Positions 47,944 through 60,014 of a stretch of 64,000 nt of DNA are shown here, in pieces. Origin of the DNA: Dermanyssus gallinae (lineage: Eukaryota > Arthropoda > Arachnida > Mesostigmata > Dermanyssidae). The position numbers and the translations under genes are program-made. The stretch lies in contig QVRM01002786.1 in assembly GCA_003439945.1 (NCBI GenBank), positions 62,001-126,000 on the forward strand. Reading direction: 5' to 3'. Position 1 is the stretch's first letter; the number at the start of each line of letters is the position of its first letter. The notes beneath the pieces were generated by a model. It saw only the letters and a list, made by a program, of their open reading frames with translations. It was not told where the DNA came from and did not search any database.

Positions 47944-48970
47944 CTATCGCCTAATATGGCCGTATGGCCGCGCGTGTGTGACCCAAATGGGAACATCGAT
48001 CGACCATCCCAGACTCATCATTCGATGCATATACTAATGACATGACCTCAATTGTATTGAGGTATAAGTTAGAATATGTCGTTTTCGCGTGCGGCTTATC
48101 TTGACTTGCACACGGTTTGTCCTATTGAGAAATCGGAATTATTTGGTCGCAAATCAGCACCATGTAGCTCTGGTATAATGAGTATATCACCTATATCTCT
48201 CTCCCTCTCTCTCCCGTGTAATCGATGGAGGAACTAAGCTTTCACTTTGAGGGGACAACCTAATTCGGCTTATTGTTCCGAAACGACAATATGTCTATAC
48301 CATACAACCTTTATGCGAAATAAACCGTACATGCAATATCTAATTCGCGCAAGTAAAATTTGTACCTACTCACGACTATATGCATCTATCTGCCTGCCAC
48401 CGCAAATAGAGAGAAGCTATACAACACGAGTGATCGGTGTAGCATGTCTGAGCGCCAAGTACGACTAGTATAAACAAGCGGGTACGAAGTGCGGTCAAAT
48501 AGATCAAGCTCAAACTCAATCAAGCTGGTCTTCTTGTTTAGTTTACGATAGTGCAGCCTAGAGCGATAAGATGAAAAATAATTAACCTAGTATGTTTACG
48601 GTTGCTTTTTAGACGTGTTTTGTTATGCTCCTCAAAATTATGGTTTTGTTGGTGGTTCTGCAGCTTTCCCAAAGTGAATACTGCGGCTGACAGGGTGCAA
48701 CTCCGAGAACTTCCTGCATATATACAGTATCTGATTGCCTTATAAAACACAATTTTTTATAATTCTATGGACGAACGTTCCACGCTTCAAAACAACTGAT
48801 CGATTACAGTTGAGCAGAAAAGAAGCATTTAGACACAGCAGTGCAACTCGTGATTTGGGTGGTGGTTATGGCGAATGTTCAAGTGAGTGAATAACTTCAC
48901 TCCGTAGTCCACCCTGACCACCACCTACAGTGCGTTCTAAATACAGTCCAGTTAAAAGCCAGCCAGTTGC
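47944..48970. other. Non-coding stretch
   Basis: Nothing recognised beyond a short CTCTCTCC tract near 48200. Confidence 0.4.
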
Positions 48971-48976
48971 TAACCT

Positions 48977-49045
48977 GCCGGTTAAGATTGCGCGGCAAAC
49001 TACCGTGCAGAATGGTCTCGAGTTCAAATCCCGACATTTTTAAAA
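48977..49045 (+). mobile_element. tRNA-like SINE head, third type
   Basis: The plus strand shows GGTTAAGATTGCGCGGCA and then GAGTTCAAATCCC, a near-perfect B box, followed by an A/T-rich tail. No acceptor stem or CCA-proximal pairing is evident, so a tRNA-derived repeat or tRNA pseudogene is more likely than a tRNA gene. Confidence 0.4.
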
Positions 49046-49780
49046 AAAACTGTATCACGCATCAAATTACTACCGCAACGAGCAACGTCCGTTGAAATGA
49101 CAAATACAGCAAGAGACGGGCTCACAGATAAGGCCACCGGGCAAGCCCCAACACATGTGGCCGTCAGTTGCATCAGGTGCGTGCAACCCTTCGTACATGG
49201 ATCTACTCTAGAGTTTCTAAGCTGTTCCAACTAATTTCACGCGCAGCTTCTATCAGCCGGCACAGTCGCCTCGCATAGTAAAATCCTAGCCCACTTGGAG
49301 ACAGCAATTTGCCTCGTGTTTATTCGGCGTTAGAAGGCTCGGCTAACGGGGTACTAACCTGACGTGCCCGCAGTGGTATTCCAAAAAAGCTTCCTTGTCA
49401 AAAGAGGCCCTGGTTCACTTACGCAGAAGAGTTCACAACTAGGCCGCACTTTCAGATCGAGATACGGACAACGACGCCCACCGCCAATGCTGTAAGCGCG
49501 TCCGGACCTTCAAAAAACGAAAAAAAAAGACGAGGGCTGCCCTTCTAAGATTGTCGTCACCAAAACAGGCAGAGAAGAAGCCAGATGTCATCATGGCTAG
49601 GAAGAAAAACAGCAGCACTAAAGTCGAGCGACCAGAATGTCTTTCGAGCGAAGCGAGCAGAAAACGCCTTAACAGTGGCGCCGACCAGTACAACAGGACA
49701 CACGATATGCATATACATATACGTATTATGTATACGTACATATAGTAGTATATTTGTGCATAGATGTGCATTTTGCCTCG
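49046..49780. other. Non-coding stretch
   Basis: Nothing recognised. Confidence 0.4.
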
Positions 49781-50620
49781 CTCGGTGAGGGGCCGTATCT
49801 CGCGCGCGCTCCGAGCCTTTTCTTGTCCCCGGCCGAATTCTGATTCTGCTTGTTCTTCTTCCTCTGTGCTGTGCTGCTGCAGTACGACTTCCTACGACCA
49901 CGTCCATCACGGCCCTCTACACCATCATTTACGTTCTTTAGTCTCCGATGGTTCGTCTCGCATCTTCTCTTAGCTGCCGCCTGTGCTGGGTTGTCTTACG
50001 CTGCTGCTGCTGCTTGTTGGTTTGACTTTGCTGGTGTTGTTGTTCGCGGGTGCTGGCGTGACTTTCTCCGCTTACTTGCTGCGTTTGCCGCACTTCACCA
50101 TATTCACCTTTACTGCAATTTTTGCACTGCAGAGCCAGAAAGCCCCCGGGACGCCATGCTCCCTCGCACAGGCCCGGGGCGGCACATGGTGACTTTCGCT
50201 AGTCGCCGGAGCTGTGTCCGGAACAAAGCACTCGCTGCCCGTCTGGCTAGCCGAGTCACAGTAACCGGACAACTCTCGGCGCTTTTCTCCCGCCGTCTAT
50301 TCTCCACCCGTAACGTAACCCGCCAGAAGGTTGTCGCTGCGTCGTAACAGCCACTGCCACCACCACCATTCGCCCTGCCGCCGCAGCCGCCTTTCGACAA
50401 CAACTTTTTGGCAAAAACCCGATGAAAAGTTTGTCGCGCCAAAAAGCAACCGACGCCCAGCTCACTTGCAGCCGGAGCTGGAGCAGTGCTTAACTTTTAA
50501 TCGTGTTTTAACTTCTACCTGAGCCGCTGTTTCGGCTTCCGCCGCACGCACCTAGCACGCGTGGACGAAAAATTTCACTGTCGTTGGTGTGCAGAGCCTC
50601 GAGAGGTGACTTGGTCGACA
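49780..50620. other. GC- and CpG-rich block without a recognisable gene
   Basis: Markedly GC-richer than its flanks, with CTGCTG and CACCAC runs. Frames are open on both strands, one beginning with a long hydrophobic stretch at 49850, but no family motif or consistent splice structure is seen. It could be a promoter/5'-UTR island or part of a mobile element. Confidence 0.25.
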
Positions 50621-50699
50621 AATTCGAGAAAGAACGTTACGTAGAGAAATAAAAAAGAACACCTGCTTGTAGTCGTAATATTTAGTACCCCCTACCCAT

Positions 50700-50800
50700 A
50701 TAATAATAATACTTTATGTAAATAAAGCATGTATTCTAATAATAATAATAATAATAATAGGCAAATGCACCTTTATTCCCCACTGAAGGGTATAGACTCA
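50700..50800. repeat. (AAT)n between two AATAAA-bearing flanks
   Basis: The plus strand reads GTAAATAAAGCATGTATTCT then (AAT)8, and from the other side (minus strand) GGGGAATAAAGGTGCATTTGCC runs into the same tract. The minus-strand word nearly repeats the AATAAAGGTGCTTTTGAC end of the CR1-group LINE at 9.8 kb. This suggests two retroelement 3' ends converging on one microsatellite. Confidence 0.35.
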
Positions 50801-50949
50801 AATGAGCATCTGTGGGAGTTTAATAAGCTAGCTAAATATCGTGCTGATAAGATCCAATCCCGAGAATATTTGCAAAGATGATATGCAAGTTTAAATATTT
50901 CGGCAGGGATCCTATACGGGATAGTATTACAGCAACATGGTAACACATC

Positions 50950-51720
50950 ATCACATGTATTTCATTCATACTAAGTATGCATATAACATTGATACTTACA
51001 GTTTTGTCAGCTGCTCTTGACATGTTAATAGAGAGGGAATGCGCTCTCTCTTCGTAAGAGCCAGGCAGGAAGACCCATGATCCTTCATACAAACGCTTGA
51101 GAGCACAGTCGACAATGCACTCGTAAAAGTCTGTATGCGAATAGACTATATGATGATAGCCATGAGCAATGTATCTTGAATAGACGTGGCAATTGTCACA
51201 TGCAACACCAGACCAGAACTGAGAGGCACTGAAAATAGTCAGGTCTCCAACCACTCGTCGGACATGCTCAACTTTATTTTCTCATTCGGAGACTAAGCTT
51301 TTGAATGGTACTGTCTTCAACATTAATCGAATTATCTCAAAAACCGGTGCACGAAATTGGGTTCACAAAGCGGTTCCGTTATACACATTTACAAGCAAAG
51401 TACCCGCTTTATGTACATTGTGAAACACCTTTCAAGCAAACCACAGTTTGCCCGATTGAGATGTCTTAGTACTCTATGTCAAGGCCAGACATCAGCCTTG
51501 AAACAATCGTATGGTGAAAGAACGCCACTGCCGTTGGAACAGACAACCGCCCGACGCCAACTCTCAAAGAAGCTCGAGATTACGCTACCAAGAGAGTCAC
51601 AAACCGCTGCACGTCGGAATGACTTAACCAGCAGATCTCGAAGGCTTTGTATAAAGCTTACGGCACAAATGGCCTCTGGTATATAACTGCAAAACGGTAC
51701 GTCTGGTTTCACTGCTTAAG
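50950..51720 (-). mobile_element. LINE family L, 3' fragment, copy C
   Basis: Minus strand. A decayed thumb region (TAVAFFHxTIVSRLMSGLD pattern across frames at about 51550-51480) is followed by the Cys/His tail at 51254-51100 (WSGVACDNCHVYSRYIAHG, YHHIVYSH) and the shared 3' end with ATGTTATATGCATACTTAG. It keeps the word GAAAATAAAGTT upstream of the tail, as copy A does. Several frameshifts. The Cys of YHHLVC is Tyr here. Confidence 0.6.
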
Positions 51721-51769
51721 CGCCCGCTCACATTACAACAGGATAATATAAATCTGCTATTTAAGGCAA

Positions 51770-51868
51770 AGTTTTCGGGCTAACCCTCAGCCAAGATTTA
51801 ACGTCCACGGAACTGTTTTTTACATTGCTTCATAGACGGACCCCCATAAATACAAATGTGCAACGGTG
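51770..51868 (-). mobile_element. SINE family S, copy 2, lacking the tRNA head
   Basis: The same body as copy 1 (CACCGTTGCACATTT through GGGTTAGCCCGAAAACT on the minus strand). It stops at 51868 just before the box-B part, so the promoter head is missing, an unusual 5' truncation for this family. Confidence 0.75.
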
Positions 51869-52867
51869 TACCACGAGGATAGGGTATAGTCACTATTGGT
51901 ATACTATATTTTTTTATTTTTCAACGAGATCATGAAGAGGGAAACAATCGCCGGGAGTTTTTATTTGCTATTTAAGGGTAAGCATGGCGACGACATACGA
52001 GGCCCCAACGTATGCTGCCGTATAGAGGTTGGGGAACGCGTGATGCAATGCATGTGCTTTACTTAGAGACAAAACAAGGTATGGCAAAAACCCGAAGCGG
52101 TCTGGTTCATTATATATATAATATATATATATATGTCAGGTAGACGAGTAGCAATAATAGTATAAATATAATTGCATGATTGGGAAACATATGACTATGA
52201 TTGATGATGCTACTGAGGAAAGGAAAAGCAGCTTATTGCTGAGATGTGCATAGTCATGATTGGCATCCGTCAGCTCCCTCTAGTGGTCGCTGACGGAATA
52301 CAGCAGCCGCACCAGCAACAGTGGTTAGTGGGAGAATAGTCGGCAGAGGTGGTCAGGACAGGAAGAGGAGGCAGAGCGAACTACGTGCCGCATGTAGGTC
52401 GGGTGAATCCGACGGTGTGATAGAGAGAAGCCTTAAGACGGCCGGTGAATCGGCGGTTGAAATAAACCAACCTGAGTTAGTAGCACAACCTGATGTCTTC
52501 TTTGACCCTAGTAACGTCCGCTTTACATATATATATATATACAAATTATGTCAACTTATATAATGTGACCACAAAAACTAAGAAGGGAAGGTAGCACTTT
52601 ATAGCTATTGCGTTAAATAAGATACAACAGTGGCGCGACGTAGCCACCTTAGCGACGTCGATCACACTGTATGGGCTTGTCTAGGAGGTGGTCAACGCGA
52701 AATTTAAATGTCTGCTAAGTATGAAAAATGAGTAACCGATGTTTCTCTTGGTTGAAGGCAGCCTCTAATCAGCATATGCACAATTAAAAGTTTTACGTAA
52801 GATAAGTTAAATTGCCTAATTATATGATTATCCAATCTGCAAACCTAAAAGTAGTCGCTTCGAAGGA
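51869..52867. other. Non-coding stretch with short (TA)n
   Basis: (TA) array at 52112-52134. Nothing else is recognised. Confidence 0.4.
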
Positions 52868-52950
52868 GCCACGTGCCGTGCTGGAATCAAACCTAGGACT
52901 CTTGGTGCCAGAGTTGCAAACCACCTTCCCTACTCCGTCCTGGCCACGAT
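52868..52950 (-). mobile_element. tRNA-like SINE head, fourth type
   Basis: The minus strand carries CGTGGCCAGGACGGAGTAGG, an A-box-like region, and about 40 nt later AGGTTTGATTCC, close to a B box. There is no recognisable body. Confidence 0.38.
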
Positions 52951-55139
52951 CAAGCTAGGACATCTTTCCGAAAGCACTAAACGTGACAGACGTTTTTTTT
53001 CTGTTTTTGTTTCTACTCTGTAAGGGCGCCCTGAAGGGCTCTCGCTTACATTATAGCTGAAGGGACACGTGTACCGGGCCTTTAAAAGCGCCTGTCGTAG
53101 CTTTGGTCACTGCCTCAGCTTCTCTTGAACCACCATGGTTCCACATCATTCTTATTGGCAGTGCCTCTCTGTCGCTGGCTTTACTTAGTCTTCTTTGGAG
53201 ACTTGTCCGTTCCTTTTTCTCCTGTCTGTAGTAACCCACTAAAAACAAAGCATTTATTTTTATCCACAATCTGTTCGTGATCTCCGTGTTCACCGTTTCC
53301 ACTGGATAAAGCATTGATAGACCCGCTTGCAGCAACGCTTCATAGCATTGCTGCAGTCTTGAAAGGTTTCTAGGAACAACATTGGCTCACTTTCTATTCA
53401 GGAGTTTCTCGACACAGCATTGTTTTATCCTCCTTTTTCCCGACCAGTCAACTTGTACCCAACTTTTAGAAATAATATAGTACGAAGCTATGTCGCAGCT
53501 AGCGACTAGTGTAGAACTCTCAAACCCACTAATCCCCAAAAAAAATGTATATTGCATCCTGAATAGGTTAAGTCATACTAAAATTAGCGTTCCCTTCAAG
53601 TTAAGTTTATTGAGTCAGACATATTCCGTGTTTGCCTTCTCTGCTTCTACTTTCTATGACATGGCTAGTCAGACATCGATAGTGTCACCCGCTGGTATTT
53701 GGCAAAATGACACACGTCTCCTATTGAACGAATCCAACTGGTACATTACAGCAAAATCGGTAGCACGCGCAGCCTGAGCGCACACACACTTATTTGAGTG
53801 GTATGCATGTTCCCGTACCACTCTCTAAGTAATTTCACATGCCCTTCTATGCACCAGATGTGACGTTACGTTATGATTTATATGATTGTGCGTCTTCGCG
53901 ACCTTGAATCATACGACATCTTTACGCTTACGTTAAAAGCAAAAATCCGAAAAAGTTTTGCACTAATTATGATAAGACATCAGTAAACCTAGAGCTGTCA
54001 TGCCATGGTGGGCCAAAGTCATATGGCTGACCTGCACAACCAGTTGCACTACCGGAGCCCAAATGCAAGTCCACCTAACAGCGATGACAGTGACAATCGA
54101 AATTGACGCGGGGCGACGGCCGACGGTATAAACGGCCGCAACGCCCGCATGCCTAAACAAGCGGAACTATGCGCCTGCTTGTTGTCATTTGGCTTCTCTT
54201 CGAGCAGGACAAGCAGCTGCACTGAAGGAGGAGAACACTGCAAATAACACAACTGCGACGAGTAAAGTCCTCTTCGTTCGGGGTCGTTTGCATGTAGCTT
54301 GCTCTTTCTGTTAAGCTATATACGAGTGTATGGACCGGCAGCGGTGATCGGCGAGCCCTACAGCTCGCCAGCTCTTTAGATCTCCTACTAGACTACAGCT
54401 AACGATGCTGCAGACCTTCTTCTTTTCCACTCTTCCCACTTTCGCTCGCTATCTCGGCCCCTTCTCGACGCTCACACTGTCGTCCCTATTTGAGTCTTGC
54501 ACGTACATTTTCTCGATCGTTTGCCACCAGCAAGCCCTGCCGGACCTAGGACCCACTCCTTGTGAAATGCCGGGCTTCCGAGATTTCCTCTCTGTGTGGG
54601 GGCAAATCTGGCTTCTGGCCAGTTTCTAGCCAGCCGTCCGAGTTGTGTTTTCCAACTCTTCTGCTGCTTTCCAACTATTCTCTCTCTATCTTTCTTTTTT
54701 TATCGCTCTAGCTCTATCGCTCTGCCTGGCTATGTTGCCTTGAGGAGGATGGACTCAAGGGGGACACGCATCACTAGCAGCAACAGCAGCAGGGGGAACA
54801 GCAGTTGCTACAGCAGCTGGCTGTAGCCATGCTATATATATATATATATATATCGTAGCAGTAGTATATGTTATATATCGAATAAGAGAGTTGATTGAGA
54901 CGCCACCTGCTGCATCCATTGGGTAGATAATGGAAGCTCGAAGCAGATGGAAGACGACGAAGTCAAGTTCGCTTCGGAAAGGCTAGCAGGCTATCTGGGG
55001 CGGCAAACATATTACTAAGGCAGATGGCAAACCTACGCACAGCAGGTAGCAACGTTAAAGTCGTCTGCGCTCGTTCTCTCTTCATGGCGTAGCGAATATT
55101 TGTTCCTCAGGATTATGCCGATGGCTGAGTTTTTTGATA
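52951..55139. other. Non-coding stretch
   Basis: No gene is supported. On the minus strand around 54270-54190 a frame reads TLLVAVVLFAVFSSFSAAACP, like a signal peptide, but it has no in-frame ATG and stops ten codons later. A (TA)n array lies at 54833-54853. Confidence 0.4.
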
Positions 55140-55315
55140 ACTGAATTCGAGTTGAAGCTTATGACGGCTCCTTTGAACAACTCGTGGGTTTTACCTACCT
55201 AGCTGCGAGCGTCGATTCTGTTTATTCACATATCCATGAAGGTAAAAGATTAAAGAAATTTGCGTTGGAAAATCGACGTCTCGCTGCGTCATCTCGAAAG
55301 CCTAATTTACGAATT
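55140..55315 (+). pseudogene. Short LINE reverse-transcriptase thumb scrap
   Basis: The plus-strand frame reads VEAYDGSFEQLVGFTYLAAS and then VDSVYSHI, matching the F..V..F.YLG+ stretch just after the palm domain in several LINE clades. It ends in a stop at about 55312. Too short for a clade. Confidence 0.35.
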
Positions 55316-55776
55316 TGAGCCGATTCCGATAGTCCGCCGGATTAAGCTCTTGTGTCAGCTTAATCTTATTTGTATACATTGCTTAAAATTCGCCATGCTG
55401 AGGTAAACAAGAGATCCGGTTGTTGGGCAAGTCGCCGGATCTATGTTTCCAGACACTGTATCATACTGTCGGCAATAGTGGCGATAATTCAAGCTGAACG
55501 AGCGTTTCCAGATTTGGTCTATCACATATTGATTCTGTCCGGTTTTTACAGTGTAACAAGAAAGCGCACTGCCTGAAATTTCCCTTGCGCTTACTACTTT
55601 CGTCAGCAGCTCGGCCAATTGACCGATATCATTTAAAGTACCGAGTGTTAGTAAAGAGCTAAGTCAGCATGTCTTCGATGACCAACTGGCTGCAATTTGA
55701 AGCTCAGACAAAAATCCGCCAAATGCTTTATATGTGCTGCTCATTAGCTGTTTTTATTGTACTGTTCCGTACGTTG

Positions 55777-55817
<41 letters not shown>

Positions 55818-56322
55818 GATTTCAGATTCAGAACGTGGTTTATCTGCGAAACTGCATTACAAATGCTTAAGTTTTCGGGAAAAAAATGACATTTTATAAT
55901 TAAAAAAAAAGGAATTTACACAGTCACATGGTCATATATACAGGTGTTTACACAGCAAACCGGTGATCCAGCTCCTCGGTGTTATTCAGCAATTGTAGCA
56001 TGTAAATACGTTCGACACAACAGTATTGCCGACCTTTTGTATGGAGGCTCCTATAACTTGCTAGTATTTTAACCTGCTTCAGCAAATAAGCCACTTGCGC
56101 TCGTTCAAAAACGCACCAGTCTTTTTGCCAATAGCTTTACCTGAGCAGCATTTGTTCGGGCTATGATTCGAAGTTTGCGCGGGTTTTGTTTCACGCCAAA
56201 GCGGCCCAAGACGACCCGCCAAAGCAGCATCAGACAAACCGCTAAAGCGGGAGCAGACGATCCGCCAAGTGCTATAGAAAACGATGTATTGGGTTCTCTA
56301 AACAACGTGTCATTTTATTTAT
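55316..56322. other. Non-coding stretch with (TA)n
   Basis: (TA) array at 55779-55815. Around 56195-56275 the phrase CGCCAAAGC or a close variant recurs about three times. Nothing else is recognised. Confidence 0.45.
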
Positions 56323-56502
56323 AGTTTTCGGGCTGACCCTCAGCCAAGATTTAACGTCCATGGGACTGCTCTTTGCATTGCTTTACAGATGGACCCCCAT
56401 AAATACAAATGTGCAACGGTGGGGCTCGAACCCGAGCACCTACCTAGTGTCTTTTCTCCGGTTGCGAGGCGCAGACGAATGCACCGCGCCACCGGCTCGA
56501 CT
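56323..56502 (-). mobile_element. tRNA-derived SINE, family S, copy 3
   Basis: Minus strand. The box-A-like region (GGTGGCGCGGTGC), box B GGTTCGAGCCC and the complete body match copy 1 almost throughout. With copy 1 it defines a full length of about 178 bp. Confidence 0.82.
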
Positions 56503-56605
56503 ATCATTTATAGTGAAGCACGCTGTAACGCGAGAGCCGGGCGACGGTGGTACGCAAAGCGTTTAAAATCCAGATAGACTCACACCTTGTGGTCGCACGT
56601 TTACG

Positions 56606-56608
<3 letters not shown>

Positions 56609-56638
<30 letters not shown>
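56609..56638. repeat. (TA)n microsatellite
   Basis: About 15 TA units just upstream of the transposase relic. Tc1/mariner-superfamily elements insert at TA. Confidence 0.95.
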
Positions 56639-56640
<2 letters not shown>

Positions 56641-56649
56641 AGTTACGTG

Positions 56650-57532
56650 AAACTGGATTGTCTCATGGGCATTACTACGATACGAACGACGAGAACGGCA
56701 GATGCGAAACTATCACTACTTCAAGAACTAACCGAACGTCATTCTGCGAACATTATGCAGTTGTCTACGTACGCTGGAGTTAGTTCCGCTATTGTGGGCA
56801 AAGTACACTGGCCGACGCAGATTGCATCCACTCCGGTCTCAGCGAATTCAAACTCTACGGCCCAGAGACTACCACCTTCGTACTGAATACTGTCGACAGT
56901 TTTTGGAGAAGGTGATCATACGGGATAGGTTTCCTGCGCATGATCATTTTACAGACGACGAGGCTTCGTTTAGCCAAGTTGCTGTGTGGGTAATGCAGCA
57001 CTTATTGGTGGGCCTACGGGAACCCACATATGACCCGCGAGCATAGATGCCAGGAGCTCAGCTTCTCGGTGAATGTCAGTGCGGGCATGGTGGACGACTA
57101 GCTTATAAGTCCCCAAATACTTTTCGCTAGATTAGATGCAACTGCCTAGTTTACACATTTGTGAGTGTTGAACGTTACCGCAAGTGTTGGAAGGCGTCTA
57201 TAAAAACGTTCGTCAGAGAATGTGGTTCCAGCATGACGATGCCACGGTTTGGGAATATCTAAACGAGACATTCCCAAATCGGTGGATCGGCCGATCGCTT
57301 GGCCACCTCGATCGCCCGATTTAACAAGAGTCGACTTTTTTTTGTGAGACTACAGCAAAAGAGTGTCGTCTAGAAACCCCCGTTAAGTCGCGCAATAATC
57401 TGGTCGCTCGTTTATTCAACGCTGACGCCGTTCGGGCAATGCCTAACATGTTTACACGCGTGCAAGCAAAGATGGTTGGCGGACAAAACTTCGAAAATTT
57501 CTTATTAAAAAAACTGGTGTGTTTCTGAACGA
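56650..57532 (+). pseudogene. DUF4817-type DDE transposase pseudogene
   Basis: Read across frames. An N-terminal helix-turn-helix-like part (RTTRTADAKLSLLQELTERH, STYAGVSSAIVGKV), then LHPLRSQRIQTLRPRDYHLR, YCRQFLEKVI, FPAHDHFTDDEASFSQ (the first catalytic Asp region, with an extra D), GNPHMTREH, LSFSVNVSAGMVDD, MWFQHDDATVWEYLNETFP (the second catalytic region, HDGAPAHF-like in intact relatives), and NRWIGRSLGHLDRP to VGGQNFENFL. These blocks and their order match transposases common in arthropod genomes that carry a DUF4817 domain. Several frameshifts and stops make it inactive. It would have cut and pasted the element at TA sites. Confidence 0.75.
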
Positions 57533-57745
57533 GTGCGTGTGGTTTATTTGCTAAAACAGGTCGAAATGCTGGCTAGTATGCATGTCTGCACTTTTGATAT
57601 AGCTGTCGAAAAAGCTTAGTTACTCGGCCACTACGTGACGCAGCGCCATCACTTTGGTACGAAAATGATGGGGTGGGTTATTGTCCGAGATAGTCGTTTT
57701 CCAAGCGTAATGGCAATCGTTTACGGTGCTGAACGGAAACGCTTC
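56650..57745 (+). mobile_element. Tc1/mariner-superfamily (DUF4817-type) transposon relic
   Basis: Decayed transposase followed by the element's 3' non-coding end (about 57600-57745). A diverged copy of that end is found in inverted orientation at about 62958-63115 (shared CTTAGTxACTCGGC, CGTAATGGCAA, TTTACGGT). The 5' end and terminal inverted repeat were not identified. Confidence 0.7.
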
Positions 57746-58063
57746 TCGACGTAAGACGTAACAACATATCGAGTTTTTATGACTTGCCTTAATCCTTTCG
57801 CTAGCTTGCGTCGGGTGTCATTCAGATGATGCGGAATTTTCGCCAAACACGACAATATGATCGGTTCTTTCATGCGTAGTTCTAGCGCAATTTGCACAAC
57901 ATTTTGCACAACTCTGTAGAATAAAAAGACAGAATAAGTACTTTTAGAAATTTCAACTTCACTTCTAAACAAGACGTTTCCGCTTTATGTATTTTTATTT
58001 CGAATTCTACAGAACCTTATAATAAGTACATACGGTTGTTAGACCCTGTGTATATTCACACAC

Positions 58064-58138
<75 letters not shown>

Positions 58139-59078
58139 AGGTGTATTTTTAGGTGCCATACTACCTTGGTATATTTCTCATTTCGCACTGCTCGTTCTGG
58201 TAACTTGGTAGCCAAAGCCATCACCTCACTCGCTGGGAAATCTTGTGTAACGAAGATAAAACTGGGCTCGTAGATCGTTTAGTAAATGAGGCGAACCAAT
58301 TTTGCAGCAGTCAGTGAAACAGCTTGGCACGAAGGGACGAACAGTCAACTGGCAGCAATAGCCAAAAGGGAGAAAACAAATAACCTCAAGTGGTGGCTGC
58401 TCGAACGGAACAATATCCGCAACCTGGCGAACATTGGTCATACACCATTGAGGCTACGAAACCGCACCGCACTTCGTAACAGTCAGTTCAGATGAGAGTC
58501 ATCAACAAGGACGCCAGATGCTTGCGATGTTGAATTAACCAGAAGTCTATTAGCCCTGTTGTAAGAGCAAGAGAGCTCTACCGTGATAGTACAATACTAA
58601 TTGGTTTCGTATTGATAGTGGGTGGTTATAAGGCAGCTGTTCTGAATTATACAACTGCTAATTTGAGTTTTAGCAATCGTGTTGCGCCGTGCCGGCAAGG
58701 CAAGTCATGTATAACGTACAAAAAGTAGACAAACAAAATCAATACCCATTTGTTTAAAATTGAGGGACGTTTAATGTCGTGTTTGACCAAATGTTGACCA
58801 GTCAACTACTGATAAGCACTAATAGAGTGGATGTGCCTGTATGGGAGGCAACTTAGGTGGCGGTCCATACGTTTAGACCGTACTTAATGATGAGCATTTG
58901 TGAAAGACATGCTAATCATACTGCGTTATACGACAAGTGGCAACATACAACGAGTTTTGGTTCCAATCTTGTGACAGTATTATCCAGGACGTAGTGGCGC
59001 ATATCAACCAGGACCCTGGGTGTGCAGTGTGACATTCCGCGAAATTACAAGACCGTTAGTTTGCTTTTTATAAACCCA
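57746..59078. other. Non-coding stretch with the longest pure (TA)n
   Basis: (TA)n of about 35 units at 58066-58136. The rest has only short chance frames. Confidence 0.55.
58066..58136. repeat. (TA)n microsatellite, about 35 units
   Basis: Uninterrupted alternating TA. Confidence 0.96.
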
Positions 59079-59091
59079 ATAATAATAATAG

Positions 59092-60012
59092 TCCTGGTAA
59101 AACTAGATTTCCGAAACGCCTTCAACACCATCCGACGCGATGTTATCCTTAATGAAGTTAAAGCGAAAGTACCACAAATGTTTCGCTTAGCGTGGCAGAG
59201 CTACGGCACGCCATCACTGCTGTCCTGGGGAGAGAGTGAGCCTCTTCTTTCAGCCAACGGAGTACAACAGGAAGATCCGATTGGGCCCGCCTTATTTAGT
59301 TTAGGAATCTCAGGAATAGTGTCCCGCATGAAAAGTCCACTAAATGTGTGGTGCCTAGACGATGGTATACTAGGCGGCCCGGCAAACATAGTGGCCTCCG
59401 ACATAAGCGAAGTGCTACAGTTCGCAGAGGAGGGAGGCTTAACTCTTAACGCCTCTAAATGCGAGCTCATAGCTGTAGGTGGAACCTCCCACCAGCAGGA
59501 TGAGGCATGCAAAATCATTGCAGACGCCCTGCGCGGTACAAAGATAATTGAGTTGCCTGACCTGGAAGTCCTGGGAGCGCCCATTGGATCTCGGAAGATC
59601 TCGAAAACAATCCTGGATAAGCGAGACGCCCTCCGGTGTATCAAAACCCAAAAACTTTATGCCTATGAATATACAGCCTAGGATCACCTAGACTAAACTA
59701 CATCCTACGCACGACCCCCGCAGGTCACCACTGTGATAATTTGCAAGCATTTGACAAGGTGGCAAAGGAGATGCTGAGTGAAGTTCTAAACGTGGCCCTT
59801 ACGGACAGATCCTGGGAAAGGGTCACACTTCCTCTCAGCGAAGAAGGATTGGGACTAAGGTCCGTGGCAGAGCTTGCTTCGTTGTGCTACGCGGCCTCTA
59901 TCATAGAGTTCTCGGGGCTTGCGGAGAAAATCGCAGCACAGGAGCAAGGCCAATGTTCTGGTGGAACGACGCTATTGCGTTGGCTTAAAGGGAGTGCATA
60001 CGCCGTAGACGC
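59092..60012 (+). pseudogene. Family D reverse transcriptase (palm and thumb)
   Basis: The first frame (to 59681) reads LVKLDFRNAFNTIRRD, GVQQEDPIGPALFSL, WCLDDGILGGPA and GLTLNASKCELIAVGG. The catalytic Asp pair is kept (C-L-D-D), and the first Asp lies in LDFRNAFN. After a frame change at about 59681 the thumb continues (NYILRTTP, FDKVAKEMLSEVLNVALTDRSW, SEEGLGLRSVAELASLCYA). It would copy element RNA into DNA. The N-terminal RT region is missing because of 5' truncation. That region is preserved only in D3. Confidence 0.75.
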
Positions 60013-60014
60013 AT

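Noticed and set aside
50110..50465. Arg- and Ala-rich minus-strand frames
   Set aside because: They lie in a GC-rich block open on both strands, with no motif and no splice support.
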